Shown here: positions 6,827 through 14,476 of the stretch, one piece after another | Layout of the letters: the number at the start of each line of letters is the position of its first letter | Numbering within the stretch: the stretch's first letter is position 1 | From: Methanobacteriota archaeon | Lineage (GTDB): Archaea; Thermoplasmatota; E2; DHVEG-1 | Assembly: GCA_026394435.1 (NCBI GenBank) | Contig: JAPKYG010000119.1 | Span: 1 to 36,722 of the forward strand | Reading direction: 5' to 3' | Length of the DNA stretch: 36,722 nucleotides | Made by a program: the position numbers and the translations under genes | The notes under the pieces: generated by a model | Database searches by the model: none | What the model was told of the DNA's origin: nothing | Seen by the model: only the letters and a program-made list of their open reading frames with translations

Positions 6827-7138
6827 ATGACCATTAAAGAAGGATATCTCTCAGATGATGGAACAGAAATTGACCAAACAACAGTACCCACACCCACCTT
6901 ATGCCTCTCCTGTCTGAAGAATAACGACGCCACAGAAGAAGTATCCTGCATGATAAACCGCATGGACCAGATGAAGGAGACAAAATCTGGAGAAAGGTTC
7001 CTTTGTTTCGCCTATGAACCAAATGACCCTTCGATAAACAAAAAAAAGGTACTTCAGGATATGGACAAGTGTTGGATGGAACAGAACCGAAAATACCTGG
7101 CGCAAAAAAAGAAAAGAATCGTAACAAAAAAACAATAA
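6827..7138 (+). CDS. Small Cys-containing hypothetical protein
   Basis: This 103-aa cytoplasmic protein has a CLSC pair at about residues 26-29 and further Cys at SCMINR, FLCFAYEP and DKCWMEQ. Together these could make a metal site, and the C-terminus is Lys-rich. The ribosome-binding site is strong (GGGAGTGAT, 6 nt from the ATG), with a TATA-like CATATAAAG about 45 nt upstream. It stands alone after the AbiE pair. I do not recognise the family. The strong translation signals make it a real gene, but no function can be proposed. Confidence 0.65.
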   Translation: MTIKEGYLSDDGTEIDQTTVPTPTLCLSCLKNNDATEEVSCMINRMDQMKETKSGERFLCFAYEPNDPSINKKKVLQDMDKCWMEQNRKYLAQKKKRIVTKKQ

Positions 7139-7151
7139 CTCCTGTATTAAA

Positions 7152-7183
7152 AAAAACAGAATCACCGGAAAAAGGATGTTAAA
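7152..7183. repeat. Short direct repeat, copy 2
   Basis: This is the second copy of the element at 3344-3375. AAAAACAGAATCACC is identical, then GGAAAAAGGATGTTAAAC compares with AGAACAATGATTTTAAC. It lies between the Cys-containing small gene and the DUF4143 ATPase. Confidence 0.4.
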
Positions 7184-7234
7184 CGGACGTGCAGAATAAG
7201 AACATATATCTTAGAGAAAAATCAGATTATACCA

Positions 7235-8485
7235 TCATATGAAATAATGCGGGACACAGCCAACTTTTGTATTTTCTATTTGTTTTACACAAAATTCTTT
7301 TTCTGTGAAAACTAACGCTCGTTTTGGCTTGTATGATTTAAGAAAACTATGAAAGCTTTTCCCTGGTTTTTTCTGACTTTTCACTTCTATAGGTACTACG
7401 CGTCTATCAACGTGTAAAATAAAATCAACTTCAGCTTTTCCTGTTGTACGCCAGTAATTGATTTTTCCCTCGAAGTTCTTTGCCAGTTCATTAAAAATAA
7501 AATTTTCTAGTATGATTCCTTTATCCATTCTGCTATCCAAAGGCAGAAAATTGTTGAGGATGGAATTTCTCAAACCAAGATCATTGAAATAGATTTTTCT
7601 TGCCTTTTTTAACTCCGTTGTCAAATTTTTATAATATGGTGAAAGAAGAGAAATGATAGACGTATTTGATAAAATCAATAAGTAATTTTCAATTGTTTTA
7701 AAATCCATATGCATCTCACTCATAATTGAGGAGATTTCAAGTAAGGAACCATTATTAAAACTGAGATAATTAAGTACATTTTTGAATTTTTCAAGATGCA
7801 TGATATTGAAAAAAAAGAACACGTCTTTTTCAAGATAGGTTCTGGTAAGATTTTTAAGTAATTCCATTTTTACTGCAGTATCTTCTTCTTTTACAATAGC
7901 AGGATATCCTCCAAAGAGGAGATATTCCTGCAGCAGGGATTTGAGTTCTTGTTGAAAAACAGGCTCAGTTTCAATTGTTTCTTCTTTTTCCATGAGAAAG
8001 TCTTGTACTGATTTTTTATAATCTATGAAGACCTTGTGGAGATCCTTTGCCCTCCATAGTAAAAATTCCTCGAAGTCAAGCGGTGGGAGTTCAAAGTACA
8101 CTGCTCTTCCCACGAGGTGTTTGCCGATTTCAACTTTTATATCAAAGGATCCGGAGCCAGTGACAAAGAGTTTTATTTTATCAGAAAACATATCGTAAAT
8201 AAGTTTTATGTTTTTCCCAGCATTCTTGCTGTATTGTGCTTCATCAATAAAAAGAAGGGATTTTTTGTTTTCAACATATCTTTTTACAAACTCTTTGGGA
8301 TTTTTTTCAAATCCTTGGAGCATTTCCTCGTCTTCAAGTGTTACGTAGTGCCCCCCGAGTTTCTCGTTTAGATGTAAAAATACTGTTGTTTTTCCGCTTT
8401 GTCTTGGTCCTTTTATGAGTATGGTTTCTTTTCTTTTTACCCATTTTTCTAGGTTTTCGTCTATTTTTCTGGGATAGTACTCCAT
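7235..8485 (-). CDS. AAA-type ATPase with DUF4143 C-terminal domain
   Basis: This 416-aa protein has an N-terminal P-loop ATPase domain. Walker A is GPRQSGKTT at about 26-34, Walker B is LLFIDEAQ at 77-84, and VTGSGSFD is at 108-115. A winged-helix part and a C-terminal DUF4143 region follow. Glu327, Asp354 and Glu367-x-Lys369 (AEVDFIL...VPIEVKS) resemble a PD-(D/E)xK nuclease site. Such proteins are common, highly transferable genes in archaea; proposed roles range from DNA repair to defence, without firm proof. The gene is more AT-rich than the housekeeping genes to its right. It stands alone, and the ATG at 8485 agrees with the usual N-terminus of the family. Confidence 0.85.
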   Translation of the reverse strand: MEYYPRKIDENLEKWVKRKETILIKGPRQSGKTTVFLHLNEKLGGHYVTLEDEEMLQGFEKNPKEFVKRYVENKKSLLFIDEAQYSKNAGKNIKLIYDMFSDKIKLFVTGSGSFDIKVEIGKHLVGRAVYFELPPLDFEEFLLWRAKDLHKVFIDYKKSVQDFLMEKEETIETEPVFQQELKSLLQEYLLFGGYPAIVKEEDTAVKMELLKNLTRTYLEKDVFFFFNIMHLEKFKNVLNYLSFNNGSLLEISSIMSEMHMDFKTIENYLLILSNTSIISLLSPYYKNLTTELKKARKIYFNDLGLRNSILNNFLPLDSRMDKGIILENFIFNELAKNFEGKINYWRTTGKAEVDFILHVDRRVVPIEVKSQKKPGKSFHSFLKSYKPKRALVFTEKEFCVKQIENTKVGCVPHYFI

Positions 8486-8660
8486 GAATAATAGAATTAT
8501 CTATGGAGTTAATAACCTTTTCTCACCTAGGGTTAAAAAAATATCTCCTCATTTGAACGTAACACTGAAAATGTTTAGATGGGCTTGGTAGAAACCAATC
8601 CGGAATCAGGGATAGGAGAAAAAAAGGATTTTAATTCATTAAAAAAATTAGAAGTAACAG

Positions 8661-8765
8661 CTACTCGTCTTCATCCCAACGATACGACTGATCCCGATAT
8701 TTATCAGACACTTCTTTAATCCTTATGAGAGTTCCTTTTTTTGAGATTTTCACGAATTCAACCAT
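8661..8765 (-). CDS. 34-aa small protein, duplicated locus
   Basis: This very short gene encodes MVEFVKISKKGTLIRIKEVS followed by a charged tail ending RWDEDE. Its start has a good ribosome-binding site (AGGTGAT, 4 nt from the ATG). Support for coding comes from a second, diverged copy at 4674-4757 in which most changes keep the reading frame (VKISKKG versus VKISKDG, IKEVSDKYRDQ versus IKEMSDTYRDQ). The start of the protein looks weakly like the first strand of an AbrB-type DNA-binding fold. That is only an impression. It follows a 22-codon ORF that has its own TATA box, so the two may form a tiny operon. Confidence 0.6.
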   Translation of the reverse strand: MVEFVKISKKGTLIRIKEVSDKYRDQSYRWDEDE

Positions 8766-8777
8766 CGTATCACCTGT

Positions 8778-8846
8778 TCAGGTAAGAGAACCTCTTCGCC
8801 ATGACACCATGAGGGGTTCATTACTGTTGAAACGCTTTCTTACCAT
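8778..8846 (-). CDS. Possible 22-aa leader ORF
   Basis: This encodes MVRKRFNSNEPLMVSWRRGS plus two residues, ending in TGA 12 nt before the start of the 34-aa gene. A TATA-like TTTAAATA (8866-8873) lies about 24 nt upstream of the ATG, which fits a leaderless start. It could be a leader peptide that couples or regulates translation of the downstream gene. The related locus at 4.7-4.85 kb keeps similar bases here but not a matching frame, so coding is uncertain. Confidence 0.3.
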   Translation of the reverse strand: MVRKRFNSNEPLMVSWRRGSLT

Positions 8847-8865
8847 ATTGTAGTTGCTTTGCCAG

Positions 8866-8873
8866 TATTTAAA
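8866..8873 (-). promoter_or_regulatory. TATA box of the micro-ORF pair
   Basis: TTTAAATA on the minus strand lies about 24 nt upstream of the 22-codon ORF and would drive that ORF and the 34-aa gene together. Confidence 0.45.
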
Positions 8874-8890
8874 TTTTTTCAAAAAAATAA

Positions 8891-9361
8891 TTATTGTCGT
8901 ATTCGTTCATTTTTCTTCTCTTGAAGTTCCGTAAATGAAACCGAAGACGCAATATCAGTTCCTTTTCCATCCAGCGAAGAGAAACCGTGATCGGTTCCCT
9001 TGAACGGCTCTCCAAGAGTTCCGATACCGGTTCCGGTTTTTTCGTTCACACGAGCGCTCCTCGCAACATCCAAAAACAACCCCTCTTCATCTAACACCTT
9101 CCGTCCCTGAATGTTTCCGGTAGACACTGTCTCGCCCTTCTGTTCTTTCAGCAGCGCAACAAGAGACACCATGCCAACCACACAGACAACCCAGATAAAA
9201 ACAAGAACAGCAATATCACCGTACTGTTCTCTATAGCGGTTCACCTGTATTGTTATTGATTTATTCTCGGAAAAAAAAGCCAACAAGGTTCGATACGTAA
9301 TCAAGAATAAACCACCGATACCGACAAGATACCCTGGTACAATAAGCAGTTTTTTCTTCAT
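8891..9361 (-). CDS. Two-helix membrane protein of unknown function
   Basis: This 156-aa protein has two predicted membrane helices, at about residues 5-30 (LLIVPGYLVGIGGLFLI) and 48-70 (IAVLVFIWVVCVVGMVSLVALL). A hydrophilic tail of about 85 residues follows, rich in Gly, Thr and charged residues (GTGIGTLGEPF, ERIRQ). A GGTGGGGAT ribosome-binding site precedes the ATG, and a TATA-like TTTATATAATATT lies at about 9385-9397. It is divergently oriented to the large surface protein gene. I do not recognise the family; the tail could be cytoplasmic. Confidence 0.6.
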   Translation of the reverse strand: MKKKLLIVPGYLVGIGGLFLITYRTLLAFFSENKSITIQVNRYREQYGDIAVLVFIWVVCVVGMVSLVALLKEQKGETVSTGNIQGRKVLDEEGLFLDVARSARVNEKTGTGIGTLGEPFKGTDHGFSSLDGKGTDIASSVSFTELQEKKNERIRQ

Positions 9362-9582
9362 GGGATCCCCACCGGTGAATACCCTAAATATTATATAAAT
9401 TTCTTGTAAAAATACCTGTTTTTCTCCCCAAAGGACTCACATATTTTTATAAAAAATAAATATAAAAATAACCGAACAGAGCAGATACGAACTGTACAGA
9501 CCCTGGATAACAGTTGTACAACAGGAGCTTAATAAGCGAACAAACAAAACAAGAGAACAATAAGAAAAAGGACGGAGATACC

Positions 9583-11472
9583 ATGTCAAAAAATATATTC
9601 TTTGAAAGAAATAAGAATCGGTTCGTAAAAAAACCGGCTCTCTATGTAACCGCAGTCATCCTCATAGCAATATGTTTCGCACCGCTTGCGAGCTCCTGTG
9701 TACCACAACCGGGAATACAGCTCATCAAAACAGGTCCAACCTACGGCTATGTAGGAGAGGACATAACCTACACCTATAGCGTCAGCAACACAGAAAACAT
9801 GCCGCTCAGCGATGTTACAGTCACGGACGATTCCTGCGGACCGGTGAACTACGTCTGCGGTGATAAGAACCAAAACGGAAAACTAGACAATTCAGAGACC
9901 TGGCTCTTCACCTGCACCTACCCACCGAGTTTCACGTTCCCTGACCCCTTGACCAACACAGCAACCGCGTCCGGGACCTGGGGCGACCAGACTGCACAAG
10001 ACACAGACCCTTACACCCTGTACCCGTTCATCCTCCGCAAAAATGTTCTTCTCTACTGGGAAGGCGAGAATATTGACTACACAGACCCAGACACTCAATT
10101 CACCATGAGAATGTCACAAGGGGAAGAAAACCTTGACACGTTTCTCGTTAACGAATCTACCCCCGTCTATCTCTGGCTCAGCCAAGGAACCTACCACTTC
10201 ACTGAAGTAGACGTTCCCCAAGGATACATCTCCGCCTATGAAACCATCACGTTTTCCACCGGAGAAACCTACCCAGATTTCTCCCAGCTGAACATCATCA
10301 CCTTTGATCTCAGCATTGAAAAAACCGGGTTAGAGACCTGCTACCCCGACGATCAAATAACTTATAACTACACCGTCCGAAACAAGGGACCCGCAAGCGT
10401 CATCCCTGCCCTCCTGGATGACCTATGCGGTACTCCCGTCTATACCAGCGGAGACATCGATTCCGATGGACTGATTGATCCTTCTGAAACCTGGACCTAT
10501 GACGCAACCTATACCGTCAATACTGAACCAGGGAGCATCATCATAAACACCGTCACCGTCACTGACGCAGAAGGAGCGAACCGAGCTGCTGAACAATGGT
10601 GGCTCGGCGGAGACGTCAACCTCAGCAATAATGCCGCGAACTGGTCGGTCGCCGTCATTCCACAGCCCGAAGAACCGGAGGAGCCACAAGAACCCGAAGA
10701 GCCAGAAGAACCAGAGCAACCAGACGAACCAGAGGAACCAACAGAACCTGAAGAACCACAAGAACCAGAACAACCAGAAGAACCTCTACAACCCGCAACC
10801 ACCCGCTCACACTCCTACCACTATGGTGATATCGCACCCGTCGCGGATGCATCCGGCCCCTACAACGCCATGTACAACGAGGAAATCATATTCAACGGTT
10901 CACACAGCTACGACCCAGACGGAATCATCATACACTACGGCTGGTCATTCGGAGACGGAGAAACCACCAACGGTGAAAAAGTAACACATACCTATGCTGA
11001 CGCAGGGATATATCAAGTAATATTAACGGTCGTTGATAATCTCGGAGTCTCAGATACCGACGTGACGAATGCCAGCATCGTGATACCGAATAGACCGCCA
11101 GCAACTCCACTGATAGCAGGCCCAGTGAACGGAACGACAAACACAGAATACTCCTATGTATTCGGATCTACAGATACAGACAACGACGACATCACCTACA
11201 TCATCAACTGGGGCGACGGATCAACCTTCGAGACTGGATTCCTATCCAATGGGCAGTATTTCTCCCTGATTCACCGCTGGGATTCAAAAGGAGAGTATAC
11301 CATAACAGTGACTGCGTCAGATGGCGAATTCACAACATCATCTGAACTGGTAGTCACGATTCATGAGACGCTCATCGCAGACAACATCGCAATCATCGCC
11401 TTAGGCCTCTTAGCCCTAATCGTGTTGATAGCAATTCTGCTCTATTCCAAAACAAAAAAGAAAAATAAATAA
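9583..11472 (+). CDS. Surface protein with DUF11-like and PKD domains
   Basis: This 629-aa secreted, membrane-anchored protein has an N-terminal hydrophobic segment (YVTAVILIAICFAPLASS, about 21-38) followed by Cys, perhaps a lipoprotein or signal-peptidase site. Two DUF11-type beta domains follow (ITYTYSVSN...VTVTDD; ITYNYTVRNKGP...), with a prealbumin-like insert between them (LLYWEGENIDYTDPDTQFTM). A Pro-Glu-rich linker spans about 361-405. Then come a PKD domain (DPDGIIIHYGWSFGDGETT) and a second PKD-like domain (INWGDGS). A C-terminal membrane helix (about 597-620) ends in a Lys tail. I chose the ATG at 9583, which has GGAG upstream. A role in cell-surface structure or adhesion is likely. 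Confidence 0.8.
   Translation: MSKNIFFERNKNRFVKKPALYVTAVILIAICFAPLASSCVPQPGIQLIKTGPTYGYVGEDITYTYSVSNTENMPLSDVTVTDDSCGPVNYVCGDKNQNGKLDNSETWLFTCTYPPSFTFPDPLTNTATASGTWGDQTAQDTDPYTLYPFILRKNVLLYWEGENIDYTDPDTQFTMRMSQGEENLDTFLVNESTPVYLWLSQGTYHFTEVDVPQGYISAYETITFSTGETYPDFSQLNIITFDLSIEKTGLETCYPDDQITYNYTVRNKGPASVIPALLDDLCGTPVYTSGDIDSDGLIDPSETWTYDATYTVNTEPGSIIINTVTVTDAEGANRAAEQWWLGGDVNLSNNAANWSVAVIPQPEEPEEPQEPEEPEEPEQPDEPEEPTEPEEPQEPEQPEEPLQPATTRSHSYHYGDIAPVADASGPYNAMYNEEIIFNGSHSYDPDGIIIHYGWSFGDGETTNGEKVTHTYADAGIYQVILTVVDNLGVSDTDVTNASIVIPNRPPATPLIAGPVNGTTNTEYSYVFGSTDTDNDDITYIINWGDGSTFETGFLSNGQYFSLIHRWDSKGEYTITVTASDGEFTTSSELVVTIHETLIADNIAIIALGLLALIVLIAILLYSKTKKKNK
10667..10795 (+). repeat. Pro-Glu repeat-coding tract
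   Basis: This in-frame imperfect tandem repeat of GAACCAGAAGAACC-like units encodes (P-E-E/Q/D)n between the DUF11 and PKD domains of the surface protein. It gives a rigid, acidic stalk and is a likely site of length variation between strains. Confidence 0.75.
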
Positions 11473-11488
11473 ACCCCTCTGCTTCCCC

Positions 11489-11530
11489 CTCTTCTCTCTT
11501 TTTATTTTTATCATTTTCATCTGTTTTTTT
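11489..11530 (+). terminator. Poly-T tract after surface protein gene
   Basis: A pyrimidine-rich run with several T5-T7 blocks (CTTTTTATTTTTATC, TGTTTTTTT) begins about 20 nt after the stop. Such runs terminate transcription in archaea without a hairpin. Confidence 0.5.
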
Positions 11531-11615
11531 AAAAAAAATTCCACCGACTTCATCCGTATTTCTCAAAAGCAAGAAAAAAGAAAAAAAAGGAACGAAACCG
11601 CACGTCCGTGAAGCA

Positions 11616-11852
11616 TTACGAGGTATGTTTCCCCCGCGGAGGAACTGGTTTCCGGGAATACTCTTGCGTTTCAGGAACCGGAGGTTCCTGTCCGATTCCC
11701 ACGACACAGACATCCAATACGCCCTTCTGACCAAGCTCCATAATCAGCTGATCAAACGGATCCTTCTTGTTCAAAACCTTCCTATACTTTACATCTGAGC
11801 CTTTCTGATGACTCTTTTCACCCACCACCATCTGAGGCATCTCCCTAGACAT
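11616..11852 (-). CDS. Hypothetical 78-aa protein
   Basis: This small soluble protein starts MSREMPQMVVGEKSHQKGSD. It has a hydrophobic beta-type centre (LGQKGVLDVCVVGIGQ) and a Pro-rich tail (EPPVPETQEY, KPVPPRG). A TATA-like TTTATAAAC at about 11868-11876 lies 20-25 nt upstream of the ATG, supporting a leaderless start; an in-frame TTG at 11864 is less likely. There is no recognised family and no operon partner. Confidence 0.55.
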   Translation of the reverse strand: MSREMPQMVVGEKSHQKGSDVKYRKVLNKKDPFDQLIMELGQKGVLDVCVVGIGQEPPVPETQEYSRKPVPPRGKHTS

Positions 11853-11920
11853 AAATAACGACAAAGTGTTTATAAAACCTTACATAAAAAAAAATGATGA
11901 AAAAAAGAAAAAAATGCGTT

Positions 11921-12265
11921 TTAGGGGTTAAACCATCCGCGGAATGACACAAAGATGTACATGTGTCCTATGAAACCGGTAAATGAGCTCGGTATTTCTA
12001 CGGGTTGCATTCTGAGGATCCCGTATGAGCGTTCCCCGGTAATACTAATCGTTGAATAGTGGAGTCGTATGGCGAAGAAATGATATGTTTTTCCACCGTC
12101 GGATGTTCGTTTGAACAACACAATTCCACGAACGGTCGTTCGACCCAACAGTCCACTAGTGGTCGTTTGTGGTTCTGAGGCAATAGTGGTTGCCAAGGCG
12201 GTGATAGGGAGTAAAGTTACCAGCAGCATAACGCTTACCATTATGCCTACGAGCTTTCTCTTCAT
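11921..12265 (-). CDS. Small secreted protein of unknown function
   Basis: This 114-aa protein has a clear signal peptide: MKRK, then GIMVSVMLLVTLLPITALA, with cleavage expected near residue 25-26. The mature part is about 88 residues, beta-rich (TTVRGIVLFKR, YHFFAIRLHYSTISI, HMYIFVSFRGW), and without Cys. A TATA-like TTATAAAAT lies about 20-25 nt upstream of the ATG, which suggests a leaderless mRNA. Signal peptides of this style recur in Thermoplasmata-like archaea. It is probably extracellular or surface-associated, with no known domain that I can name. Confidence 0.65.
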   Translation of the reverse strand: MKRKLVGIMVSVMLLVTLLPITALATTIASEPQTTTSGLLGRTTVRGIVLFKRTSDGGKTYHFFAIRLHYSTISITGERSYGILRMQPVEIPSSFTGFIGHMYIFVSFRGWFNP

Positions 12266-12473
12266 GGTTCTGAATCACGTTCCATAATTTTATAATAGTA
12301 TTATAATTTACTGAATATATTAATCTTTCGTCATTACGGATTCCTCTGAGAAAAACGAAAAAACCAGGAGAAGAAATAAGATAAGAATCATCAGATATTC
12401 TCATCGTTCTTCCTCGTATGGTTTATCTCTGAACAGTAAAGATAAATAACTCGTGCCTCTTCCAGGTCCCCAT

Positions 12474-13352
12474 ATGAAGATTCAAACGGAATGTCTCCCC
12501 TGTTTATTGAAACGGATCCTCTTTGAAACAGAGCTTAGCACTAAAGAAAAGAAGCGCCAGACAAAAGCATTACGTACCGCATGCAAACTCCTCGCAGAAC
12601 ACTATGACCCTGAAGAATGCAGCGCTACCATTGCGACGAAGGTACACAAAGGCGTCTATGAAACATTACAGGACAAAGACCCATATACAGGGCTGAAACA
12701 CACCAGCAACCTCATCGCTACCTCACTGGTACCTACAATCGAAGGACTCATCAAAACCTCACCAGACCCCCTCAAGACCAGCTTGATCTGCTCAATCATC
12801 GGGAACATCATGGATTTCGGCATCGACGGTTCGAGTACCCATCCACAGATGCTCGAAGAAGTCTTTGACAGGCTTTACACTGAAGGACTCGGGTATGACG
12901 ACTATCAAAAACTCAGAAATCTTCTGAAAAACGCATCACATCTCGTGCTGTTTACCGATAACTGCGGGGAGATCGTGTTTGACAAAATCCTCTGCCGAGA
13001 ACTGAAACACTTCAACCCTACATTGCACATCACCGCGGTAGTCAAAGGCGAACCGATATTAAGTGACGCAACAGCAGAGGATGCCAAAGAAATAAAACTT
13101 CACGAGGTCATCGATGAGCTGTTTACCACCGGGTGTTTTGCGGTCGGCGTTGATTTCCACAAGCTCCCTGCCGAGGTAACATCAGCATTGAAACACGCGG
13201 ATGTGATCATCGCCAAGGGCATGGCTAACTATGAATCCTTTTCTGAAACGATCTTCAGACCTATTGCATATCTGCTCCGAACAAAATGCAATGCGATCGC
13301 ACGCTCGATGAACCTTCCTCGGAACATCAGTGCGATAAAACTCTACGAATAA
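12474..13352 (+). CDS. DUF89 family metal-dependent phosphatase-like protein
   Basis: This is a 292-aa protein of the DUF89 (ARMT1-like) family. The archaeal type begins with a CLPCLL pair (Cys7, Cys10). The metal-binding signature FTDNCGE is at 160-166, with Asp162, Asn163 and Glu166. A later block, DVIIAKGMANYESFSE (about 241-256), matches the family's KGxxNYE motif. Characterised members are metal-dependent phosphatases thought to remove damaged or surplus phosphometabolites. I chose the ATG at 12474, about 28 nt after a TATA-like GATAAATAAC. A GTG at 12453 is possible but would precede the conserved N-terminus. It is a single gene. Confidence 0.82.
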   Translation: MKIQTECLPCLLKRILFETELSTKEKKRQTKALRTACKLLAEHYDPEECSATIATKVHKGVYETLQDKDPYTGLKHTSNLIATSLVPTIEGLIKTSPDPLKTSLICSIIGNIMDFGIDGSSTHPQMLEEVFDRLYTEGLGYDDYQKLRNLLKNASHLVLFTDNCGEIVFDKILCRELKHFNPTLHITAVVKGEPILSDATAEDAKEIKLHEVIDELFTTGCFAVGVDFHKLPAEVTSALKHADVIIAKGMANYESFSETIFRPIAYLLRTKCNAIARSMNLPRNISAIKLYE

Positions 13353-13562
13353 AAAACAAGAACCAAAATATCAATTTTTTTTGAACTCTACAGTCCAATC
13401 ATTTGTTCATTCTCGTTTTTCAGGCGTGCTTACCGGGCAGTGTCAAGACAGTCCTAGCAGTCGAGTCATTCCAAGAGCATCATGACTGTGGAGGGTAAAA
13501 TATCCCTTAAAAGCTCTATTATAAGGAAAAGTATTTATATTATTAAAAGAATAATTATAATT

Positions 13563-13703
13563 ATGGGTGAACTATTGGGGAAAAAAGAAGTCAAAGAGCT
13601 CTACAAAGATGCGATCGTCTTGCATTTACTCAGAGAGGGCTATAGCGAATACAGAGCAGAAGCTGAAGCACGCCGACGAATGATGCGCGATGACATGCTC
13701 TAA
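13563..13703 (+). CDS. 46-aa helical small protein
   Basis: This encodes MGELLGKKEVKELYKDAIVL and continues to RRRMMRDDML. It is highly charged and helical throughout, with a repeated Ala/Glu/Arg pattern near the C-terminus (YRAEAEARRRMMRDD). A TATA-like GTATTTATATTATT (13531-13544) lies about 25 nt upstream of the ATG and there is no ribosome-binding site, so a leaderless start fits. An in-frame ATG at 13482 would add an AT-rich, unlikely N-terminus. The function is unknown; a small regulator or antitoxin-like protein is possible but unsupported. Confidence 0.5.
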   Translation: MGELLGKKEVKELYKDAIVLHLLREGYSEYRAEAEARRRMMRDDML

Positions 13704-13907
13704 TCGTGCTTGCTTTTTTTATAAAACACGATGATTCATTAGAGAAAAGAAGTCAGAGAAAATGGGAGGTAGGAAGGATCTGGAAGGGGTTTTAGGAGAG
13801 ATGGAAGGAAAAGGAAGTAAAAATAACTCCAGATCCTCTTAAGTTATACTTTGTCAAATGTTATATATAAACATTCTTAGTGAAAATGTCAGACTGGAAA
13901 AATACCA

Positions 13908-14414
13908 CTACCTTCGACAGAGCGCAAACGCCTTCTCCACCGCCTCTTCCGCAGAACCAGCAACATACAACCGGGACTCGGACGCTTTCATCAAATTCCC
14001 AGACGCCAACTCATCAACACACCCACCAGTACCGGCCACCAACACCACAGGTTTCTCAAAAATCATCGCAAACGAAATCTCACTTAACGTACCCCACCGA
14101 CCACCAATCCCAATCACCACATCCGCCGCAGACACCACCAAAAAATTCCGACGCAGCCCCAGACCCGTAGACAACGGGATACCAACAAACTCATTTGCCT
14201 CATCCTTCGAATCAGGCAACAACCCAACCGTTACCCCTTTCATTTCTTTGGCACCTTTACAGGCTGCCTGCATCACACCACCACGACCACCACAGACAAG
14301 CACACCACCACGCTGCGCAATCCCACGACCAACACGCTCCGCAACCTCTAACGCAACAGAAGACAAATGCACATCGTCACCATCACTCCCACATACCGCA
14401 ACAAAGGTTTGCAT
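13908..14414 (-). CDS. SLOG/LOG-type (TIGR00725-like) protein
   Basis: This 168-aa Rossmann-like protein of the SLOG superfamily has the nucleotide-binding GGRGGVMQAAC at about 43-53 and the GIGGRWGTLSE block at about 102-112. Both are diagnostic for the lysine-decarboxylase-like/LOG group. Relatives either release cytokinin-type bases from nucleotide 5'-phosphates or bind nucleotides; the TIGR00725 subgroup has no settled function. I took the ATG at 14414; a TTG directly before it adds one residue. It is followed closely on the same strand as, and lies downstream of, the membrane regulator gene, with about 60 nt between them, so the two may share a transcript. Confidence 0.8.
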   Translation of the reverse strand: MQTFVAVCGSDGDDVHLSSVALEVAERVGRGIAQRGGVLVCGGRGGVMQAACKGAKEMKGVTVGLLPDSKDEANEFVGIPLSTGLGLRRNFLVVSAADVVIGIGGRWGTLSEISFAMIFEKPVVLVAGTGGCVDELASGNLMKASESRLYVAGSAEEAVEKAFALCRR

Positions 14415-14476
14415 CAACGCAGGCTATCGGCTCACCATTTTTAACGGTTTTCACACCACGAAAAACTATTGCTGAT

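Noticed and set aside
10423..10802. Gly/Ser/Phe-rich minus-strand frames
   Set aside because: They are antisense readings of the Pro-Glu repeat tract of the surface protein.
13353..13562. Possible tRNA or small RNA before the 46-aa gene
   Set aside because: I could not pair a cloverleaf or find conserved tRNA positions. Only the promoter near 13531 is supported.
13857..13875. AATGTT / AACATT inverted repeat around ATATATA
   Set aside because: The arms are only six bases in an AT-rich gap, and no gene orientation fits an operator or terminator well.
13858..14475. Long Pro/Thr/His-rich open frames on the plus strand
   Set aside because: They are antisense shadows of the SLOG-type gene, whose motifs GGRGGVM and GGRWGTLSE are clear on the minus strand.
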